Part shown: positions 8,628 through 16,996 of the stretch, in pieces
Layout of the letters: each line of letters opens with the position of its first letter
How positions within the stretch are numbered: the stretch's first letter is position 1
DNA from: Phycisphaerales bacterium
GTDB lineage: Bacteria; Planctomycetota; Phycisphaerae; Phycisphaerales; UBA1924
Assembly: GCA_013360695.1 (NCBI GenBank)
Contig: JABWBC010000016.1
Coordinates: forward strand, 1 to 39,449
Reading direction: 5' to 3'
DNA length: 39,449 bases
Translations under genes and position numbers: made by a program
The notes under the pieces: generated by a model
Database searches by the model: none
Told to the model about the DNA's origin: nothing
The model's input: only the letters and a program-made list of their open reading frames with translations

Positions 8628-10913
8628 GTGAGCACCGCCGTCTTCAGCATTCCGTCGATGGACTGTCCCGCCGAGGAGGCGGTGATCCGGAGCCGCCTGG
8701 GCAAGATGCCCGGCGTGACCGCCCTGGCCTTCGACCTGTTCGACCGGCGGCTGACCGTGGAGCACACGCTGGAGTCGAACGCCGCCATCATCGCCGCGCT
8801 CAAGGACATCGGCATGACGCCTTCGGACCCGAGCGGCGGGCGATCGGTTGGCGAGGGCGACTCGCACGCAGGACACACCCACGCGGGGGGCAACCATCCC
8901 GGAGTGGAAGAGGGCGCATCCGGGAGAGCGGATGAGCACACTCAGCCGGTGGCGACGCGGGTGCAGATCGCCCTGCTCGCCGCATCTGGCGTCCTGGCCT
9001 TCGGGTCGGAGGTCGTCGCGTGGGCGACGAAGGTGGAAAAGTCGTGGCCCGTGATCGCGCTGGCCGTCGTGTCGATTCTTCTCGGCGGTTTGCCGACGCT
9101 CCGCAAGGGGTTCATCGCCCTCCGCACGCTCACGCTCAACATCAACTTTCTCATGACCGTCGCCGTCATCGGGGCGGCGTCGATCGGCTCGTGGCCCGAG
9201 GCCGCGATGGTCATCTTCCTCTTCGCGGTTGCAGAACTGATCGAATCCTATTCATTGGAGCGGGCACGCAACGCCGTCCGCGCCCTCATGACGCTGACGC
9301 CGGAAACCGCTGGCGTAAAGCAGCCGGACGGCTCGTGGAATGAGACTGACGCGGCGAATGTGCCGGTCGGTTCAACGGTGCGGGTCAAGCCCGGCGAACG
9401 CATCCCGCTGGACGGTAAAGTCGTGAGCGGGGCATCCGCCGTGGACCAGGCTCCAATCACGGGCGAGAGCATTCCTGTCGAGAAGGCCGTCGGCGATCAG
9501 GTATTCGCCGGGACGATCAACGGCAACGGCTTATTGGAGTTTACTACGACCGGAGGCAAGGACGACACGACGCTCGCCCGAATCATCAAGACCGTGCAGG
9601 AGGCTCAGGGACAACGGGCACCGACCCAGCGATTTGTGGATTCGTTCGCCCGCGTTTACACGCCGATCGTTTGCGGGTTGGCATTATTGGTGGCCGTTGT
9701 GCCGCCTCTGCTCTTCCACCAGGAATGGATGCCATGGGTCTACAAAGCGCTCGTGCTCCTCGTAGTGGGCTGCCCGTGTGCACTGGTGATCTCAACGCCC
9801 GTGACGATCGTTAGCGGTCTCGCGGCAGCCGCCAAGCGAGGCATCCTCATCAAGGGTGGCGTGTACTTGGAGCAGGGCAAGGCGATCAAAATCGTGGCGA
9901 TCGACAAGACTGGCACGATCACCGAGGGCAAGCCCAAAGTCACCGATGTGCGCGCGCTCGATTCGCTCTCGGCCGATCAAGTCCTTCGCTTGGCCGCCAG
10001 CCTTGATGCGGGTTCGGACCATCCCGTTGCCAGGGCTGTTTCGGCGGCGTGGGACAGTGCGAAGGTCGCGGCTGTTGGCCCGCTGCGGCGGGTCCAGAAC
10101 CTTGCTTCATTCCCGGGTCGTGGGGTGTCTGGGACTATCGACGGCAATACCTACTTTGTCGGCAATCACCGCTTCGGCCACGAGCGTGGGGTGTGCTCGC
10201 CGCAAGTCGAGTCCTTGCTCGGCGAACTGGAAGCCAAGGGACAGACGACGATCGTGCTGACCGACGAACGGTCAGCGCTGGGTGTGCTCGCCGTGGCGGA
10301 CACGCCGCGCGAATCGAGCGTCCAAGCACTTCGGGAACTGCACGCGATGGGCATCAGGACCGTGATGCTCAGCGGCGACAACCAGACCACAGCGGAAGTG
10401 ATCGCCCGTTCTGTCGGCATTGATGATGCCCGCGGCGGTCTCCTTCCAGAAGATAAACTGACGGCCATCAAGGAACTCCTCGCCAAGCACGGCGCGGTTG
10501 GGATGGTCGGCGATGGCGTCAACGACGCTCCCGCGCTTGCCGAGGCAACCGTGGGCTTTGCGATGGGCGCTGCGGGCACCGATACGGCGCTGGAGACGGC
10601 TGACGTTGCGCTCATGAATGACGATCTGCGTGGCGTGCATGAGTTCCTCTTGCTTAGCCGCCGTACGTCGGCGATCCTGGTGCAGAACATTTCCTTTGCA
10701 CTCGGGGCGAAGGGAGTCTTCTTCGTTCTCGCTGTGCTCGGGGTTGCGACGATGTGGATGGCCGTGTTGGCGGACGTTGGCGCGACATTGGTGGTCATCG
10801 CCAACGGATTGAGACTGGCAGCGATTCGCCCCGGCCCAGTTCAACAGCAAGGTACCAAGCCAGATGGAGAGGTTTCCGCCACGACCCGTAGGGGCCATTC
10901 TGGCCGGGTCTGA
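8628..10913 (+). CDS. zntA: P1B-type Zn/Cd/Pb-exporting ATPase
   Basis: This 761-residue inner-membrane ATPase exports divalent soft-metal cations from the cytoplasm. Visible in order are an N-terminal HMA-like domain whose loop reads SMDCPAEEA (one Cys plus Glu, a variant I associate with Zn/Cd transporters rather than the CxxC Cu form), a His-rich linker (HAGHTHAGGNH), the actuator TGES (about 278-281), the membrane metal site CPC (382-384), the phosphorylated Asp in DKTGT (about 426) and the hinge GDGVNDAP (about 629). The last helix pair carries GAKGVFF...VLADVGATLVVIANGLRL, as in ZntA/CadA. Start is GTG 8628, coupled to the lipoprotein stop. No metal-responsive regulator gene is adjacent in this window. 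Confidence 0.93.
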   Translation: MSTAVFSIPSMDCPAEEAVIRSRLGKMPGVTALAFDLFDRRLTVEHTLESNAAIIAALKDIGMTPSDPSGGRSVGEGDSHAGHTHAGGNHPGVEEGASGRADEHTQPVATRVQIALLAASGVLAFGSEVVAWATKVEKSWPVIALAVVSILLGGLPTLRKGFIALRTLTLNINFLMTVAVIGAASIGSWPEAAMVIFLFAVAELIESYSLERARNAVRALMTLTPETAGVKQPDGSWNETDAANVPVGSTVRVKPGERIPLDGKVVSGASAVDQAPITGESIPVEKAVGDQVFAGTINGNGLLEFTTTGGKDDTTLARIIKTVQEAQGQRAPTQRFVDSFARVYTPIVCGLALLVAVVPPLLFHQEWMPWVYKALVLLVVGCPCALVISTPVTIVSGLAAAAKRGILIKGGVYLEQGKAIKIVAIDKTGTITEGKPKVTDVRALDSLSADQVLRLAASLDAGSDHPVARAVSAAWDSAKVAAVGPLRRVQNLASFPGRGVSGTIDGNTYFVGNHRFGHERGVCSPQVESLLGELEAKGQTTIVLTDERSALGVLAVADTPRESSVQALRELHAMGIRTVMLSGDNQTTAEVIARSVGIDDARGGLLPEDKLTAIKELLAKHGAVGMVGDGVNDAPALAEATVGFAMGAAGTDTALETADVALMNDDLRGVHEFLLLSRRTSAILVQNISFALGAKGVFFVLAVLGVATMWMAVLADVGATLVVIANGLRLAAIRPGPVQQQGTKPDGEVSATTRRGHSGRV

Positions 10914-11084
10914 CCGGGTTGATGGAGCCGGAGACGCGGCCCCTCTCCTGCTCCAAGCCTCAACCTCTACCCCCAACGAATAGGTTTCCGGTCAGTCAAC
11001 GCCGATAGACGGCCACCAGCCGTAACGCACCCGCGTCGGTCGCTGTCGGCCTTGCGGTTAGACGGCCTTCACGGTTCCACGCTG
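10914..11084. other. Non-coding spacer before repeat B
   Basis: No gene is supported between the ATPase stop and the phosphatase start at 11,421. The latter part is occupied by repeat B and its hairpin. AGGGGCC (10,890-10,896) and GGCCCCT (10,938-10,944) could pair around the ATPase stop, but the 41-base loop makes this a weak terminator candidate. Confidence 0.4.
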
Positions 11085-11309
11085 AGCAAGAACCGCGTTT
11101 CTGGCGTCCAGAGGCGTATTCCGTCGAGAAAAAGTTCAAACCGTGTCCTGTCACCCCGACTTTTCTGCAAGAGAGACCCTTCGACGAGCACGTCGAAGGG
11201 TTTTCTCGTTTCTGGGCAGGGGTTTGAGCTGCTTCGGCCTGGTTCAAACGGTGTCTGCCGATCGGCAGAAAAGGGCCTCTTTCGGGCCGACTGTTGACGG
11301 GATTTGAAC
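11085..11309 (+). repeat. tRNA-Pro-derived boundary repeat, copy B
   Basis: Three parts are visible. The first is a stretch (about 11,085-11,145) shared with copies C and D, with landmarks AACCGCGTTTCTGGCGTCCA and AAAAGTTCAAACCGTG. The second is an echo of the tRNA 3' end: 11,146-11,167 matches tRNA positions 29-50 with one mismatch, including the 17-base identity TCACCCCGACTTTTCTG. The third is a downstream part with a CCTTCGACG hairpin and the inverted T-arm motif GGATTTGAAC at 11,300-11,309. It is not a functional tRNA, since no acceptor 5' strand or anticodon arm can be drawn. Confidence 0.8.
11177..11204 (+). terminator. Hairpin of repeat B
   Basis: A 10-bp perfect stem CCCTTCGACG/CGTCGAAGGG with loop AGCA (11,187-11,190) is followed by TTTT. 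The loop centre lies 30.5 bases from the last G of CCCCG, exactly as in the tRNA copy. Confidence 0.7.
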
Positions 11310-11420
11310 TCGCCGCTCCAGATGCCCGCCGACCCTCTTTGGAAGGCGGTCGGCAATACCTCGGTCGCTCGGGCGTTTGCCTGCTGTACGTGCCTGCACG
11401 CGTACATGGAGGCAGTCCGA

Positions 11421-12998
11421 ATGGTCAAGTGGCTCGTTGCTTTGGTCGCGTGTTCATTGTTCAGCGGTAGCGCGGTAGCTCAGCCCAGGCCATCGACGGG
11501 GTCAGCGGGACCGGCCTCGGCCTTCTCGCAGATTCTTGGCCGTCCAACGGACCGCGCGGTCACCATCAGCGTCCTGTCGGCAGCCACGGTCGATGCGTTC
11601 GTCGAGTACGGCACAACACGCGGCTCCTACACGAAGAAGACGCCCGTTCGCACCGTCAACGCGGGAACACCCGCGGAGTTCGAACTTGGGGACCTCTCGC
11701 CGAGCACGGCGTACTTCTACCGAGTGCAGACGAAGGCCGCCGGGGAAGTCGAGTTCACCAGCCGCGACGCAGCATACTTCCGTACACAGCGAAAGCAAGG
11801 CGAGACGTTCACCTTCGGCGTCCAGGGTGATTCACACCCGGAGCGGCTGGGCAAGATGTACGACCCCGAGTTGTACATCCAGACCATGCAGCACGTCGCG
11901 AAAGACGCGCCCGACTTCTACTTCCTGATGGGTGACGATTTCAGCATCGAGCGGCTGATTGAGCGGGGCAACAAGAGCCAATCCGCTGTTGATGCCATCT
12001 ATGCGCACCAGCGCGGCTTCCTGGGTCTGGTCGGCAAGTCCACGCCGCTGATGCTCGTCAACGGCAACCATGAGCAGGCCGCGAAGTACTTGCTGGATGG
12101 CACCGCGAACAACTTCGCCGTGCTTGCAGGAAAGGCTCGAACAAACTTCTTTCCGCTCCCCGCACCGGGCGGCATTTACTCGGGCAATGCTGAGCCTGTC
12201 GAGCACATCGGACTGCTCCGCGATTACTACGCATGGGAGTGGGGCGATGCGCTCTTCGTCGTGATTGACCCGTATTGGCACTCGGACGTCGCGGTGGATA
12301 ACGAAGCGGGCACGAGAGCCCCGCAGCAGCCTGTGGAAAGCAATCGCGACGCGAAACGCCGCGCGAGAGGCAACGATGCTGGCGGCAACCAGGCCGAGCA
12401 ACTCGCGAACCGTCAGGGCAAGGGCAACCGCGACCTCTGGCAGATCACGCTCGGCGAGGCCCAGTACCAATGGCTCGGCAAGACGCTGCATGAGAGCAAG
12501 GCCAAGTTCAAGTTCGTGTTCAGCCATCACGTCTCGGGTACAGGCCGCGGCGGCGTCGAGGTCGCCGGGCTCTATGAATGGGGCGGCGAGGATCGTCGCG
12601 GTGTTGATCGCTTCTTCCAGATGCGTCCGAAGTGGGAGAAGCCGATCCACGATCTACTACGTGACACCGGCGTGACCATCTTCTTCCAAGGCCACGACCA
12701 CCTCTACGCCCGACAGGAACTCGACGGGGTGATCTACCAGACCTGCCCGAACCCCGCTGACCCGACCTTCACGGCGTTCAATGCCCAGGCCTACAAAAGC
12801 GGCGACATCTTCCCGAACTCGGGCTATCTTCGGGTCACCGTGACGCCGGACTCGGCGAAGGTGGAATATGTGCGTTCGTTCCGCCCGCAGGATGAGGGAG
12901 AAGGCAAGACCAACGGCTCGATCGCGCACTCGTATGTCGTCAAACCGAGAGAGCCGACGCCGCCCGCACAGTCGAAGCCCCCGGAGCCGAAGCGATGA
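11421..12998 (+). CDS. Secreted purple-acid-phosphatase-like metallophosphoesterase, first paralogue
   Basis: GGAGG (11,408-11,412) lies 8 bases before ATG 11,421, which fixes the start. The 525-residue protein has a signal peptide ending near SGSAVAQ, then a fibronectin-III-like domain (AATVDAFVEYGTTRGSY ... LGDLSPSTAYFYRVQT) as in purple acid phosphatases. The calcineurin-like domain follows: GDSH (Asp137), MGDD, GNHE (Asn216-His217), FSHHVSG and GHDH (His425, His427). These supply a two-metal site for phosphomonoester or diester hydrolysis. The usual GDxxY reads GDDFS, so the Tyr that gives purple colour may be absent. The next gene overlaps its stop by 4 bases (ATGA). The substrate is not predictable. 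Confidence 0.88.
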   Translation: MVKWLVALVACSLFSGSAVAQPRPSTGSAGPASAFSQILGRPTDRAVTISVLSAATVDAFVEYGTTRGSYTKKTPVRTVNAGTPAEFELGDLSPSTAYFYRVQTKAAGEVEFTSRDAAYFRTQRKQGETFTFGVQGDSHPERLGKMYDPELYIQTMQHVAKDAPDFYFLMGDDFSIERLIERGNKSQSAVDAIYAHQRGFLGLVGKSTPLMLVNGNHEQAAKYLLDGTANNFAVLAGKARTNFFPLPAPGGIYSGNAEPVEHIGLLRDYYAWEWGDALFVVIDPYWHSDVAVDNEAGTRAPQQPVESNRDAKRRARGNDAGGNQAEQLANRQGKGNRDLWQITLGEAQYQWLGKTLHESKAKFKFVFSHHVSGTGRGGVEVAGLYEWGGEDRRGVDRFFQMRPKWEKPIHDLLRDTGVTIFFQGHDHLYARQELDGVIYQTCPNPADPTFTAFNAQAYKSGDIFPNSGYLRVTVTPDSAKVEYVRSFRPQDEGEGKTNGSIAHSYVVKPREPTPPAQSKPPEPKR

Positions 12999-15022
12999 GA
13001 CACCGTGAGTGTGTAGTCGTACTTTTTGTCGCTTGTGCGATGGCGACGACCTCGCTGGCTCACCCGCCTGGATCCGACGGCCAACACGATGACGCGGGCC
13101 ACCACCACGCCGATCCTGCGTCGATGCGCACGTGGACGAACACCAAGACGGGCGAAGTCGTGCGCGGAGCATTCCTGGCGGCACGCTCGATCGAAGGCGC
13201 GATAAAGGTCAGCATCGAACGCGAGAATGGCGACGTAGTCGTGTTCCCCCTCGCGGAGTTGGCGGCGGCGGACAAGGCTGAGGCCGAGAAGCGGATCGCC
13301 GAAGTCAAGGTGATCAATGATCGGCTGGCGGCCGCCGCGGAGGCCCAGCCTGTTCGTCCGGTTCAGCCGCCGAGTAAGCCAGATGCCCCTCCGCAGGCCG
13401 GGCCGTTCAACGCGTTCGCGCCGTTTGTGAGCACGCGCTGGGACGAGCGTTGGCTCTACGTTGAGAGCGACGGTTTGCCGCATGTTCCGGGTGGCAAGCC
13501 TGGGACGTACGTCTTCTCGCACCCGATGATGGTCGGCATCAAGGCGTGGCAGCAGCAGGTGCCGCTGCCGCAGGCGTACATCGGCGAGAACGCGTGGCGG
13601 ATTCCGCTCAAGCCCGAGTTCGCGGACAAGCCCGTATCTGCCAAGGACCAGCTTTTCCGAGGGGCCATCGCGCTGGCGGCCAACGGCGTGCCAATCTTCA
13701 ATCCGATCAAGAACGACGGCAAGACCGACACGTTCCTCGCGGGCGAACTCGACGAGTTCGGCGGGCATTGCGGGCGGGCCGACGACTATCACTACCACAT
13801 CGCACCGCTGCAACTTCAGAAGGTGCTCGGCAAGAAAGTGCCCGTCGCGTACGCGCTTGATGGTTTCCCGATCTACGGGCTGTTCGATCCGACGGCAAAG
13901 GTGGGCGAGGACAAGGCGTGCCCGCTCGGGGGCACCGACAAACTCGATGAGCTCAACGGGCACCTCGGGGCGCCGACCAAAGGCCCCGGCCCCGACAACA
14001 GCAGCACCGTCGCCGTGCCTGGGCTCTATCACTACCACGCGACCGCAGCGTATCCGTACCTCAATGGCGGCATGCGCGGCAAGGTGACGGTGAAGGACGA
14101 CCAGATCGATCCGCAGCCACGGGCGAACCCCGTGCGTGAGGCGGGCAAGCCGCTGCGCGGGGCGAGCATCACGGGTTTCAAGACGCTCGGCGATAGGTCG
14201 TGGGCACTGGAGTACGTCCTCGGCGGCAAGAAGCACACCTGGAACTACCGCATCGAGGGTGAAGGAAAGGAGGCGAAGTACATCTTCGAGTTCGTCGAAC
14301 CCGACGGCACCAAGAAGTCCGAGACGTACACGGCTGGGTCGCGGCGTGATCGCGAGCCACCACCCCGGGGCGACAACCCGCCTGTCGATGGCCAACGTCC
14401 CCCACGCGGCCGTGGTCGCGATGGCCAGCCCGGCGACCGTCCTCCGCCTCCGCCGCGTGAGGGTGAACAGGCTCCGCAGCCCGCCGCGCCCGCTCCGAAA
14501 GTCGAGGCGTCTGGCTTCACGCTCACAAGCCCCGCCGTCGGCGTCAATGGCAAACTGCCTGCCGAGTACACGTGCGACGGCGCAAGTATCTCTCCGCCGC
14601 TGGCGTGGGCCAAGCCGCCCGCGGGGACGAAGAGCTTCGCGGTGACGATGCACCACATTCCCGGGCCACCGCGCCCCGACGATCGACCCGGTGAAGACAA
14701 ACACGTCTACCTCGTGCTCTACAACATCCCCGCGACGACGACTTCGCTCGACAAAGCGATCAAGAAGGCGAGCGAAGGCCCCGAGTCAACCTGGGGATGG
14801 GGCGTGAACACCGTCAACCGCCGTGCTGAGTACGCCCCGCCCTGCTCCAAGGGGCCGGGCGACAAGAAGTACACGCTCACGGTCTACGCGCTCTCGAAGG
14901 AGCCGACGATCGCGCCCGCCGATAAGCGAGGGGCGACGATGGACGAACTGCTCGCCGCGATCAAGGACACGACGCTCGGCACGGCGACGCTCGACGTGAC
15001 GTATGCGCGGCCGAGCAAGTAG
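12995..15022 (+). CDS. Secreted SHD1-YHYH-PEBP three-domain fusion protein
   Basis: This 675-residue protein has a signal peptide (LFVACAMATTSLAH), a His/Asp-rich stretch, and then an SHD1-like segment of about 60 residues (RTWTNTKTGEVVRGAF ... VVFPLAELAAADKAEAEKR), common in planctomycete secreted proteins. A YHYH domain spans about residues 130-385, with DDYHYHIAP near 263, ALDGFPIYG, GLYHYHAT near 343 and YLNGGMRG. A Pro/Arg-rich linker leads to a C-terminal PEBP/YbhB-like domain (about 505-670) with FTLTSPAVG, CDGASISPPLAW and a central VYLVLYNIPA strand. The start codon overlaps the upstream phosphatase stop. Two phosphatase paralogues flank it in one operon. Function is unknown; domain calls are from motif recognition. 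Confidence 0.85.
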   Translation: MRHRECVVVLFVACAMATTSLAHPPGSDGQHDDAGHHHADPASMRTWTNTKTGEVVRGAFLAARSIEGAIKVSIERENGDVVVFPLAELAAADKAEAEKRIAEVKVINDRLAAAAEAQPVRPVQPPSKPDAPPQAGPFNAFAPFVSTRWDERWLYVESDGLPHVPGGKPGTYVFSHPMMVGIKAWQQQVPLPQAYIGENAWRIPLKPEFADKPVSAKDQLFRGAIALAANGVPIFNPIKNDGKTDTFLAGELDEFGGHCGRADDYHYHIAPLQLQKVLGKKVPVAYALDGFPIYGLFDPTAKVGEDKACPLGGTDKLDELNGHLGAPTKGPGPDNSSTVAVPGLYHYHATAAYPYLNGGMRGKVTVKDDQIDPQPRANPVREAGKPLRGASITGFKTLGDRSWALEYVLGGKKHTWNYRIEGEGKEAKYIFEFVEPDGTKKSETYTAGSRRDREPPPRGDNPPVDGQRPPRGRGRDGQPGDRPPPPPREGEQAPQPAAPAPKVEASGFTLTSPAVGVNGKLPAEYTCDGASISPPLAWAKPPAGTKSFAVTMHHIPGPPRPDDRPGEDKHVYLVLYNIPATTTSLDKAIKKASEGPESTWGWGVNTVNRRAEYAPPCSKGPGDKKYTLTVYALSKEPTIAPADKRGATMDELLAAIKDTTLGTATLDVTYARPSK

Positions 15023-15040
15023 AATGGATGCTGGGACACG

Positions 15041-16720
15041 ATGAGATCCAATAATCACAGATTTTTCGCTTCTGTTGTGACCACACTGCTCGGCGCGGCG
15101 TTCATCGCCTGCCCACTAAGCGTCGTCCTTTGCTGCGACCAGAACGCGAAAGCGCAGCAGCCAGACAGCCAGAAACCGCCAGCCCGGGATGAGCAAGGCC
15201 GTCCTGCACGGGGTCGAGGGCTTCTGGCTGAGATGACCGCGTTCAAGACCGATGTGCCCGCGCACCCGTTCGACATCGTGCTGGCGCGACCGACCCGCGA
15301 CTCGATGACCGTCAGCGTTGTGTACTACGAGAAGGACGCGTGCGAGGGGTACGTCGAGTACCGGCGCGACGACAGCGCCCACCTGGACCGCTGCCCAACG
15401 CAGCCGCTGCCGACCGGCGAAACCGCGCTGTTCACACTGGAGCACCTGAGCCCGGAGACGGCGTATGTGTACCGCTTCAAGTATCGGAAAGTTCCTACCA
15501 ACAACGCGCCGGGAGCCAAACCGGAGCCTCAGGAGGCCGAGGCGTTTTCGTCGAGCGAGTACTACACGTTCCACACGCCCCGCGTACCCGGTGACACGTT
15601 CACCTTCACCATCCAGGCCGATTCGCATCTGGATGCGAGTGTGACGCCCGCAATGTACTCGCAAACGCTCGCCAACGCGCTGGCCGACAGGCCTGACTTC
15701 CATATCGATCTTGGCGATACGTTCATGACCGACAAACGGGGACGAGAGTTCAAGGAGACGCTGCCGCATTATGTCGCGCAGCGGTACTACTTCGGGCAGT
15801 TGTGTCACTCGGCGCCGCTCTTTATGGTGCTCGGCAACCATGATGGCGAAGTGGGTTACGCCAGCGAAGGGCCTGACAGCATGGCGGCTTGGTCGTTCAC
15901 TCAGCGGACGAAGTACTTCCCGACTCCCGAGATCACTGACAACGCTGATGGCAAGGCCATGTACTCCGGCCGCACCTCGTGCGCGAAGGGACAGGGAGCC
16001 AACTACTACGAGTTTACATGGGGCGACGCACAGTTCATCGTGCTCGATCCGTTCTGGTTCACGACCAACCGGCCACGCGGTGGCGGTGGGGGCGGGCCGG
16101 GTGGCGGGCGCGAAAAGAAGGAAGCGGATGTCGCCGGCACAGACGAAAACTGGGCCCGTACGCTCGGCAAGGATCAATACGACTGGCTGACGCGCACGCT
16201 CGAAGGCTCCAAGGCGAAGTACAAGTTCGTCTTGATCCATCATCTCGTCGGCGGGCTCGGCAAAGCCAACCGCGGCGGCGTGGAGTCGTCCTTCTTCTTC
16301 GAGTGGGGCGGCAAGAACGCGGACGGTTCCGCCGGTTTCGCCGACCACCGGCCCGGCTGGGCGATGCCGATCCACGACCTGCTTGTCAAGCACAGAGTTT
16401 CGGCGGTCTTCCACGGGCACGACCATCTGTACGTCCGCAGCGAGCGGGATGGCCTGGTGTACCAGTGCGTGCCGCAGCCTGGGAACGTTGCTGGCGGTAC
16501 CCGAAGCGCTGCTGAGTACGGCTACAAATCGGGGATGATCTTTGGGAGCCCGGGATACCTGCGAGTTCGCATTGGAGCCGAACAGGCGAGGGTGGAGTTC
16601 GTCCGATCGGCCGTTGCCAATGCGGGCGAACCGGGGAACCGCCGAGGCGATCCCCGCAATGCCGAGGTCAATGGAACAGTGATGCATACGTACAGCATCT
16701 CACCCCCGATCGGGAAATAG
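15041..16720 (+). CDS. Secreted purple-acid-phosphatase-like metallophosphoesterase, second paralogue
   Basis: The 559-residue product starts at ATG 15,041, 18 bases after the YHYH gene. A hydrophobic leader (VVTTLLGAAFIACPLSVVLCC) is followed by a fibronectin-like domain (CEGYVEYRRDD ... LEHLSPETAYVYRFKY). The metallophosphoesterase core shows QADSH (Asp194), DLGDTFM, GNHDGE (Asn266-His267), LIHHLVGG and GHDHLYVR (His460, His462). It clearly shares architecture with the gene at 11,421, including a Gly/Arg-rich insert before the SHHV/IHHL strand, so they look like an old duplication with the YHYH gene between. A perfect 13-bp hairpin 176 bases downstream probably ends the operon. Confidence 0.88.
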   Translation: MRSNNHRFFASVVTTLLGAAFIACPLSVVLCCDQNAKAQQPDSQKPPARDEQGRPARGRGLLAEMTAFKTDVPAHPFDIVLARPTRDSMTVSVVYYEKDACEGYVEYRRDDSAHLDRCPTQPLPTGETALFTLEHLSPETAYVYRFKYRKVPTNNAPGAKPEPQEAEAFSSSEYYTFHTPRVPGDTFTFTIQADSHLDASVTPAMYSQTLANALADRPDFHIDLGDTFMTDKRGREFKETLPHYVAQRYYFGQLCHSAPLFMVLGNHDGEVGYASEGPDSMAAWSFTQRTKYFPTPEITDNADGKAMYSGRTSCAKGQGANYYEFTWGDAQFIVLDPFWFTTNRPRGGGGGGPGGGREKKEADVAGTDENWARTLGKDQYDWLTRTLEGSKAKYKFVLIHHLVGGLGKANRGGVESSFFFEWGGKNADGSAGFADHRPGWAMPIHDLLVKHRVSAVFHGHDHLYVRSERDGLVYQCVPQPGNVAGGTRSAAEYGYKSGMIFGSPGYLRVRIGAEQARVEFVRSAVANAGEPGNRRGDPRNAEVNGTVMHTYSISPPIGK

Positions 16721-16810
16721 CCCGTCCCGTGGCTTTCCAACGAGGATGTGCCGGGAGATGGCAGGCAACGGCGAGAGGCCAGCGCTGCCGGGGGCTCACC
16801 GTGCTTCGGC

Positions 16811-16896
16811 GAGCAAAAACCGCGTTTCTGGCGTCCAAAGGCGGATTCCCTCCACAAAAAGTTCAAACCGTGTCCTGTCACCCCGATTGAAGTACG
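16811..16896 (+). repeat. tRNA-Pro-derived boundary repeat, copy C
   Basis: 16,811-16,886 matches copies B and D closely, with AAACCGCGTTTCTGGCGTCC and CCACAAAAAGTTCAAACCG, and ends in TCCTGTCACCCCGA. Similarity stops at A16886. The downstream hairpin has an unrelated sequence and no GGATTTGAAC motif occurs at the expected distance. It therefore keeps only the left (island-end) half of the repeat. Confidence 0.78.
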
Positions 16897-16926
16897 AACG
16901 CCCGCGAGAACTTTCTCGCGGGCGTT
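16897..16926. terminator. Perfect 13-bp hairpin, probable bidirectional terminator
   Basis: AACGCCCGCGAGA and TCTCGCGGGCGTT pair perfectly around loop ACTT. It lies between the convergent phosphatase (plus) and propeller lipoprotein (minus) genes, flanked by short A/T stretches, so it can serve both. Confidence 0.7.
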
Positions 16927-16996
16927 TGCGTTTGTTGTTCCGCGGAGAAGGGCAAGTTCGCACTCGTCTTCGGATGTGCGATCGCTCACCGCTCAC

